Shown here piece after piece: positions 59,383-64,000 of a stretch of 64,000 bases of DNA. The stretch lies in NCBI RefSeq assembly GCF_025751535.1, contig NZ_JAOWLC010000003.1, forward strand, positions 62,001-126,000. Reading direction: 5' to 3'. This DNA comes from Lentibacter sp. XHP0401 (GTDB lineage: Bacteria > Pseudomonadota > Alphaproteobacteria > Rhodobacterales > Rhodobacteraceae). A program made the translations under genes and the position numbers. Positions within the stretch are counted from its first letter, which is position 1. The number at the start of each line of letters is the position of its first letter. The notes beneath the pieces were generated by a model. The model saw only the letters and a program-made list of their open reading frames with translations. It did no database searches and was not told the origin of the DNA.

Positions 59383-59822
59383 ACAGCAAGCAAAGCTCCC
59401 TCGCAATTGCTCTGATCAGCGAAATTCTCGCTACCGACCAACTCCTGCGCAGTAGGCTCACGCGGGTATTACCGGCAGGCATGGAGATTTCGCATTTTTC
59501 TGTGCTTACGCATCTGGCCTACACAAACGCTGAAAAAACACCCGCCCAGCTTGCCAAGACATTTCATGTCACCAAAGGAGCTATGACCAATACCCTCAAC
59601 AAGCTTCAGTGGGCGGGCTATGTTCATATCCGCCCCGATTGGGATGATGCGCGACGCAAAATGGTTGCGATCAGTCCCGCGGGCCGCCAGGCACGTGATA
59701 CAGCGCTGTCAGCGATTGAACCCATGATCAAAACACTGGTTGATGAAAAGGGCGCAGAAAGCATCCGCGCGGCCTTGCCTGTGCTGCGCGATATGAGACT
59801 CAAGCTTGAGAGCAACGATTGA
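59379..59822 (+). CDS. MarR-family transcriptional regulator
   Basis: A 147-residue MarR protein with the winged helix: TPAQLAKTFHVTKGAMTNTLNKLQWAGYV (about residues 50-78) and IRPDWDDARRKMVAISPAGR, the beta-wing. Such proteins are dimeric repressors that answer to phenolic, oxidative or metabolic signals. A ligand cannot be named. It overlaps the nitrilase stop by four bases, so it may regulate the comF-grxC-nitrilase set. It converges with ubiG, their stop codons being directly adjacent. Confidence 0.9.
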   Translation: MNSKQSSLAIALISEILATDQLLRSRLTRVLPAGMEISHFSVLTHLAYTNAEKTPAQLAKTFHVTKGAMTNTLNKLQWAGYVHIRPDWDDARRKMVAISPAGRQARDTALSAIEPMIKTLVDEKGAESIRAALPVLRDMRLKLESND

Positions 59823-60569
59823 TCACGCGGGCTTTTTGGCCGCAGTCACATAATTCACGCTCAGGTCACGGTCTGAAATTTTCCAGTTCCAACTGACGGG
59901 GTTGAAAACAAAGCCCTTACGATCAAGCGGTTGCATGCCAGCTTTCTCGATAAAGCCGACCAGTTCGTCAGGCGTGATGAACTTGTTCCATTCATGCGTT
60001 CCTTTGGGCAGCCAGCGCATCACATATTCCGCGCCGACAATGGCCATCGCAAAACTTTTTGCATTGCGGTTGATCGTCGAGCAGATGTGCAGGCCCTCTG
60101 GTTTGAGCAGATTTGCACATTCGTTAAGGTATTCTTGCGGGTCGGCGACATGCTCGACCACTTCCATATTCACGACCACATCAAAACGCTCGCCAGCCGC
60201 CGCCAGCGCCTCAGCTGTGACTGCCCGATAATCAATCTGAAGACCCTCTTGCACAGCGTGCAGCTTAGCCACCTTGATGTTTTTCTCGGCGGCATCCGCA
60301 CCCAACACATCTGCGCCAAGGCGTGTCAGTGGCTCACTCAAAAGCCCTCCACCGCAACCGATGTCAATGATCCGCAAGCCCGTAAACGGCGCAGGCTCTG
60401 ACAAATTGCGATTGAACTCCGCTGCGATTTGCTTCGTAATATAGTCAAGCCGGCATGGGTTCATCAGGTGCAAAGGGCGAAACTTGCCGTTCGGATCCCA
60501 CCATTCGGCAGCCATCGCCTCAAACTTGGCAAGCTCTGCTGGATCAACTGTTTTGGTCTGATTTTGCAT
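59823..60569 (-). CDS. ubiG: Ubiquinone biosynthesis O-methyltransferase
   Basis: A 248-residue SAM-dependent methyltransferase of the UbiG/COQ3 type, which carries out both O-methylations of ubiquinone synthesis. Motif I is [18 protein letters not shown] at about residues 70-87; earlier [22 protein letters not shown] is typical of UbiG, and [16 protein letters not shown] motif II. Length is normal. It is transcribed alone, convergent with marR and divergent from pip, with 44 bases between start codons. Together with the UbiH-like gene at 4.3 kb it shows ubiquinone as respiratory quinone. Confidence 0.94.
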   Translation of the reverse strand: MQNQTKTVDPAELAKFEAMAAEWWDPNGKFRPLHLMNPCRLDYITKQIAAEFNRNLSEPAPFTGLRIIDIGCGGGLLSEPLTRLGADVLGADAAEKNIKVAKLHAVQEGLQIDYRAVTAEALAAAGERFDVVVNMEVVEHVADPQEYLNECANLLKPEGLHICSTINRNAKSFAMAIVGAEYVMRWLPKGTHEWNKFITPDELVGFIEKAGMQPLDRKGFVFNPVSWNWKISDRDLSVNYVTAAKKPA

Positions 60570-60613
60570 AGTCGGGCCCTCAAATTGCTCTGATACGTCT
60601 GGAAAGATACGAC

Positions 60614-61588
60614 ATGCACGAATCCGCAGATGAAAAAAGCATTCGGGCGCGACTGTATCCCCCAGTCGAGCCGTTTGATAGGCGGATGATCGACGCAGGG
60701 GAAGGGCACACCCTCTATGTTGAGCAATCAGGCAATGCCAAGGGTGTTCCTGTTGTTGTTCTGCATGGTGGGCCAGGTGGCGGATGCAGCCCTGCGATGC
60801 GGCGCTTTTTCAATCCGCATCACTACAGAATTATTTTATTTGACCAACGCGGTTGCGGGCGATCAAAGCCGTTTGCCTCAGTGGAAAACAATACCACATG
60901 GGATCTGGTGCGCGATATCGAGACGATTCGCAAAGAACTGGAAATTGAGAGTTGGCATGTTTTCGGCGGCAGCTGGGGCGCAACACTTTCGCTGATTTAT
61001 GCCATTGAACACCCCGAAACTGTAAAGTCTCTCACTCTTCGGGGAGTTTTTCTGGGGCGGCAAAGCGAACTTGACTGGTTTTATGGTGGCGGCGCTGGAG
61101 CATTTTGGCCCGATGTCTGGCAACGGTTTTTAGAGCCGATTCCCGAAGCAGAGCAGGGTGACCTGATCGCAGCCTATCATAAACGACTCTTCGGCAATGA
61201 CGCGCGCGAAGCTCTCACGTGTGCTCAAGCGTGGACAGCTTGGGAAAACACCCTCGCTTCAATCCATTCAGAAGGGGCCTTCTACGTTCCGAACAATGCC
61301 TTTTGCCGTGCGTTTGCTCGACTTGAGAACCACTATTTTCACAAAAAGCTCTTTTTGGAGGGCGACAATTTTATTCTGGAGAACGCTGCCAAAATTGCGC
61401 ACATCCCGACCAAGATTGTTCAGGGCCGCTATGACATGATTTGCCCGCCCGTTTCAGCACATGCGCTTGCAACCGCGCTCACAAAAGCAGAACTGCAAAT
61501 TGTCGGCCTTTCTGGCCACGCACTATCCGAGCCGAGGATCAGCGCAGCACTGGCAGAAATCATGGATGATATTGCGCAACAAAGCTGA
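60614..61588 (+). CDS. pip: Proline iminopeptidase
   Basis: A 324-residue alpha/beta hydrolase of peptidase family S33. The nucleophile is in [11 protein letters not shown] (Ser about 117), the oxyanion motif is [11 protein letters not shown], and DQRGCGRS follows. The C-terminal His is in LSGHALSEP. It releases N-terminal proline from peptides in the cytoplasm. The ATG at 60614 has a weak ribosome-binding region. The gene is alone; the 127 bases after it hold the rimP promoter and attenuator. The sequence is typical for the proteobacterial form, with no anomalies. Confidence 0.93.
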   Translation: MHESADEKSIRARLYPPVEPFDRRMIDAGEGHTLYVEQSGNAKGVPVVVLHGGPGGGCSPAMRRFFNPHHYRIILFDQRGCGRSKPFASVENNTTWDLVRDIETIRKELEIESWHVFGGSWGATLSLIYAIEHPETVKSLTLRGVFLGRQSELDWFYGGGAGAFWPDVWQRFLEPIPEAEQGDLIAAYHKRLFGNDAREALTCAQAWTAWENTLASIHSEGAFYVPNNAFCRAFARLENHYFHKKLFLEGDNFILENAAKIAHIPTKIVQGRYDMICPPVSAHALATALTKAELQIVGLSGHALSEPRISAALAEIMDDIAQQS

Positions 61589-61599
61589 CTGATTCGGCC

Positions 61600-61628
61600 T
61601 TGCATCCCACAGTCTTTCAGACTAGATA
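61600..61628 (+). promoter_or_regulatory. Candidate promoter of the rimP-nusA operon
   Basis: TTGCAT (61600-61605), a 17-base spacer, then TAGATA (61623-61628). Matches to sigma70 are moderate. It would start transcription near 61635 and produce an 80-base leader that contains GCTGG-ctt-CCAGC (61646-61658) and the terminator below. Confidence 0.4.
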
Positions 61629-61674
61629 CCCTTCAACAGCGGCGTGCTGGCTTCCAGCGCCCACCGATAGTTTC

Positions 61675-61699
61675 AGCGGGCCGCACGGCCCGCTTTTTT
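61675..61699 (+). terminator. Terminator in the rimP leader (possible attenuator)
   Basis: Perfect 9-bp stem AGCGGGCCG (61675-61683) and CGGCCCGCT (61686-61694), two-base loop, and six T residues. It ends only 16 bases before the rimP start, too close for a promoter to fit between, so transcription of rimP must pass through it. Either it ends pip, with read-through, or it limits rimP-nusA expression. Confidence 0.88.
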
Positions 61700-61715
61700 G
61701 TTTGAGCGAAGTAAA

Positions 61716-62291
61716 ATGTCGAACCTGATTGCAAAATCTGCCAAAGATCGGCGCATGGCCGAAATCGTTGCCCCCGTCATTGAAGACATGGGCTTCGAAC
61801 TTGTGCGTCTACGCCTTATGAGCGGCGAAGTAGAAACCCTTCAGATTATGGCCGAGCGCCCTGAAGGTGGTATTGAAGTGGATGATTGCGGCGCAATCTC
61901 AAATGCTGTCAGTGCTTTGCTTGATGTCGAAGACCCGCTTGCTGACGCCTATAACCTTGAGGTTTCCAGCCCCGGGATTGACCGCCCCCTGACGCGCCTC
62001 AAGGATTTTGAGACATTTGAGGGCTTTGAGGCCAAAGTCGAAACCGCCGAGATGATCGACGGCCAAAAGCGCTTTCGTGGTGTGCTTGCCGGCGTTGAAG
62101 ATGACGAGGTTTTACTGACCATCGAGCAAGGAACCATTGGTCTCAAGTTTGAATGGCTTGTCGAAGCCAAACTCATCATGACTGACGAGCTGATCACAGA
62201 AATGTTGAGACAGAGAAAAGCAGCCGGCGCTTTTGCAGACGGTGAAGAAGTAGATATCAAAGAATCGCCTGAGTCTGAGGAGGACGAATAA
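61716..62291 (+). CDS. rimP: Ribosome maturation factor RimP
   Basis: A 191-residue RimP, needed for assembly of the 30S subunit. The N-terminal alpha/beta domain has [15 protein letters not shown] and [20 protein letters not shown], and [15 protein letters not shown] joins to the SH3-like C-terminal domain. The acidic tail ends ESPESEEDE. The ATG at 61716 is chosen; the frame extends a few codons into the terminator. nusA begins at the very next base after its stop. The order rimP-nusA-ylxR, probably followed by infB, is the classical translation-transcription operon. Confidence 0.95.
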   Translation: MSNLIAKSAKDRRMAEIVAPVIEDMGFELVRLRLMSGEVETLQIMAERPEGGIEVDDCGAISNAVSALLDVEDPLADAYNLEVSSPGIDRPLTRLKDFETFEGFEAKVETAEMIDGQKRFRGVLAGVEDDEVLLTIEQGTIGLKFEWLVEAKLIMTDELITEMLRQRKAAGAFADGEEVDIKESPESEEDE

Positions 62292-63902
62292 ATGGCCATT
62301 ACATCAGCCAACCAGCTTGAGCTTCTGCAAACAGCCGAGGCAGTCGCCCGCGAAAAAATGATTGACCCCGTGCTTGTTATCGAAGCCATGGAGGAAAGCC
62401 TCGCACGTGCCGCCAAGAGCCGTTACGGTGCGGAGATGGACATTCGTGTTACGATTGACCGTAAGACAGGCAAAGCCACATTCACCCGCGTGCGCACGGT
62501 TGTCGACGAAGAAGAGCTTGAAAACTACCAAGCCGAAATGACCGTTGAGCAAGCAAAGCTTTATCTTGATGATCCAAAAGTCGGCGACACATTTGTTGAA
62601 GAAGTACCTCCCGTCGAGATGGGACGTATTGCCGCCCAAAGCGCTAAACAGGTAATCTTGCAGAAGGTTCGTGAGGCCGAGCGTGAGCGCCAGTTCGAGC
62701 AATTCAAAGACCGTGCAGGCACAATCATCAACGGTGTTGTGAAGCGCGAAGAATATGGCAACGTGATTGTCGATGTAGGCAGCGGTGAAGGCATCCTGCG
62801 TCGCAACGAGAAAATCGGCCGTGAAAGCTATCGCCCGAATGATCGTATCCGCTGCTACATCAAAGATGTGCGCCGCGAGCAACGTGGGCCACAGATTTTC
62901 CTCAGCCGTACAGCGCCCGAGTTCATGGCAGAGCTCTTTAAAATGGAAGTGCCCGAGATTTATGAAGGCATCATCGAGATCAAGGCCGTTGCCCGCGACC
63001 CGGGTTCACGCGCCAAGATCGCTGTGATCTCTTATGACAACAGCATCGATCCTGTCGGTGCCTGCGTTGGTATGCGTGGCAGCCGTGTTCAGGCTGTTGT
63101 CAACGAACTGCAAGGCGAGAAGATCGATATCATCCCGTGGAACGAGGATATTCCGACCTTCCTTGTGAACGCGCTTCAGCCCGCTGAAGTTTCGAAAGTT
63201 GTTTTCGATGAGGAAGCCGAGCGCATCGAGGTAGTTGTTCCAGATGAGCAACTCAGCCTTGCGATTGGTCGCCGTGGCCAGAACGTACGCCTTGCCTCTC
63301 AACTGACCTCGCTTGAAATCGAGATCATGACAGAAGCGGAAGAATCAGAGCGCCGTCAGAAAGAATTTGAATTGCGCACCAAGCTCTTCATGGACAAGCT
63401 CGACCTCGACGAATTCTTTGCACAACTCCTCGTTTCTGAGGGTTTCACCACGCTCGAAGAGGTTGCTTACGTTGAAAAGGACGAGCTTCTTGTAATTGAC
63501 GGTGTTGATGATGATACGGCCAGTGAGCTTCAAGCTCGCGCTCGTGACATTTTGGAAGCAGAGGCGAAGGCCGCAATGGAAAATGCCCGGGCGCTTGGCC
63601 TTGAAGACAGCCTTGCAGAATTTGGTGAAATGACGCCCCAAATGCTTGAAGCACTGGCAAAGGACGATGTGAAAACACTGGAAGACTTCGCCACCTGCGC
63701 TGACTGGGAGCTTGCTGGCGGCTGGACAACAGTTGACGGCGAGCGCATCAAAGATGACGGCATTCTTGAGCCCTTCGAAATCACTCTTGAACAAGCCCAA
63801 GACCTCGTAATGACAGCACGCGTTCAGCTTGGTTGGATTGATCCAGCCGATCTTGAGACAGGTGAAGATGAAGACGCCGCTAACGAAGATGACGCGATGT
63901 GA
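62292..63902 (+). CDS. nusA: Transcription termination/antitermination factor NusA
   Basis: A 536-residue NusA. The N-terminal RNA-polymerase-binding domain (about 1-130) is followed by S1 (about 135-200, [21 protein letters not shown]), two KH domains (about 205-345, [19 protein letters not shown] and [16 protein letters not shown]), and two acidic C-terminal repeats (about 365-535) with LxxLxx-type helices. It slows polymerase, aids hairpin formation at terminators and takes part in antitermination. It lies directly behind rimP and 12 bases before ylxR. Since NusA promotes termination at hairpins, it could act on the terminator in front of its own operon. Confidence 0.97.
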   Translation: MAITSANQLELLQTAEAVAREKMIDPVLVIEAMEESLARAAKSRYGAEMDIRVTIDRKTGKATFTRVRTVVDEEELENYQAEMTVEQAKLYLDDPKVGDTFVEEVPPVEMGRIAAQSAKQVILQKVREAERERQFEQFKDRAGTIINGVVKREEYGNVIVDVGSGEGILRRNEKIGRESYRPNDRIRCYIKDVRREQRGPQIFLSRTAPEFMAELFKMEVPEIYEGIIEIKAVARDPGSRAKIAVISYDNSIDPVGACVGMRGSRVQAVVNELQGEKIDIIPWNEDIPTFLVNALQPAEVSKVVFDEEAERIEVVVPDEQLSLAIGRRGQNVRLASQLTSLEIEIMTEAEESERRQKEFELRTKLFMDKLDLDEFFAQLLVSEGFTTLEEVAYVEKDELLVIDGVDDDTASELQARARDILEAEAKAAMENARALGLEDSLAEFGEMTPQMLEALAKDDVKTLEDFATCADWELAGGWTTVDGERIKDDGILEPFEITLEQAQDLVMTARVQLGWIDPADLETGEDEDAANEDDAM

Positions 63903-63914
63903 GCAAGGATAACG

Positions 63915-64000
63915 ATGACAACCGAAGCTGTGACCACAGGCAAAAATTCACAAGATGCGGTGCGCAAATGCATTGCAACTGGAGAATTGCGGCCTAAATC
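63915..64000 (+). CDS. ylxR: YlxR/DUF448-family RNA-binding protein, N-terminal part
   Basis: Only 28 codons are in the window. The sequence ends VRKCIATGELRPKS, which matches the start of the YlxR domain (RxCIxTGxxxPK). These small RNA-binding proteins sit between nusA and infB in many bacteria; some members carry an L7Ae-like domain behind. Its location 12 bases after nusA is as expected. The rest lies beyond the window. Confidence 0.85.
   Translation, partial: MTTEAVTTGKNSQDAVRKCIATGELRPK

Overview
The window reads as an ordinary, densely coding chromosomal stretch of an alphaproteobacterium, most likely a marine member of the Rhodobacteraceae (Roseobacter group). The reasons are the kinds of genes and their order: a NavBac-type sodium channel, homologues of the Rhodobacter RbaV/RbaW/RbaY partner-switching proteins, a glycine-betaine/dimethylglycine demethylation cluster, an FnrL-type box, a malic enzyme with a phosphotransacetylase tail, and ubiquinone genes. 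There is no rRNA, tRNA, CRISPR array, transposase or prophage, and no gap longer than 300 bases without a gene.

Layout. 1-600: end of an OmpR-type response regulator, then a candidate FNR-controlled small RNA. 0.7-13 kb: iron/manganese exporter, exonuclease III, a CnoX-like thioredoxin, LON-domain and Trm112 proteins, a ubiquinone hydroxylase, amidase, DapC-like aminotransferase, FtsK, LolA, a lytic-transglycosylase lipoprotein and HspQ. 13-18 kb: rhodanese and gamma-glutamyltransferase, RbaW/RbaV-like regulators, thiolase, a free-methionine-sulfoxide reductase. 18.3-26.4 kb: an operon-like island with an XRE-cupin regulator preceded by two matching inverted repeats, two LysE exporters, a GFA-fold protein, two large flavin/GcvT dehydrogenases and a homocysteine methyltransferase. 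Together the last three could take betaine to glycine. 26.5-40.5 kb: RarD, an epimerase-like protein, the sodium channel, ExoD, the xseB-ispA-dxs isoprenoid operon, a phosphotransferase, MutS, malic enzyme, ribokinase, periplasmic MsrA. 40.6-48.9 kb: a class IV aminotransferase coupled to a sulfotransferase-like protein, a desaturase, SCP2 protein, MFS exporter, ArgG, IlvA. 48.8-57.5 kb: CCA-adding enzyme, NUDIX, Hsp33, RbaY-like phosphatase, Hpt protein, two L,D-transpeptidases around a CAP lipoprotein, an abundant-looking 59-residue membrane protein, ferrochelatase and an NDUFAF5-like protein. 57.5-64 kb: ComF, glutaredoxin, nitrilase, MarR, UbiG, proline iminopeptidase and the rimP-nusA-ylxR operon behind a terminator-bearing leader.

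The non-coding signals are the most unusual content. Seven intergenic copies of a modular palindromic repeat sit mostly just after stop codons and show paired base changes that keep their hairpins. A second dispersed repeat has two copies. The candidate FNR-controlled sRNA at 466-589, the tandem operators before the XRE gene and the attenuator-like terminator in front of rimP are the other three. Several physiological themes recur: redox and hypochlorite protection (CnoX, Hsp33, HspQ, MsrA, free-Met-sulfoxide reductase, GrxC), one-carbon and osmolyte metabolism, and envelope remodelling.
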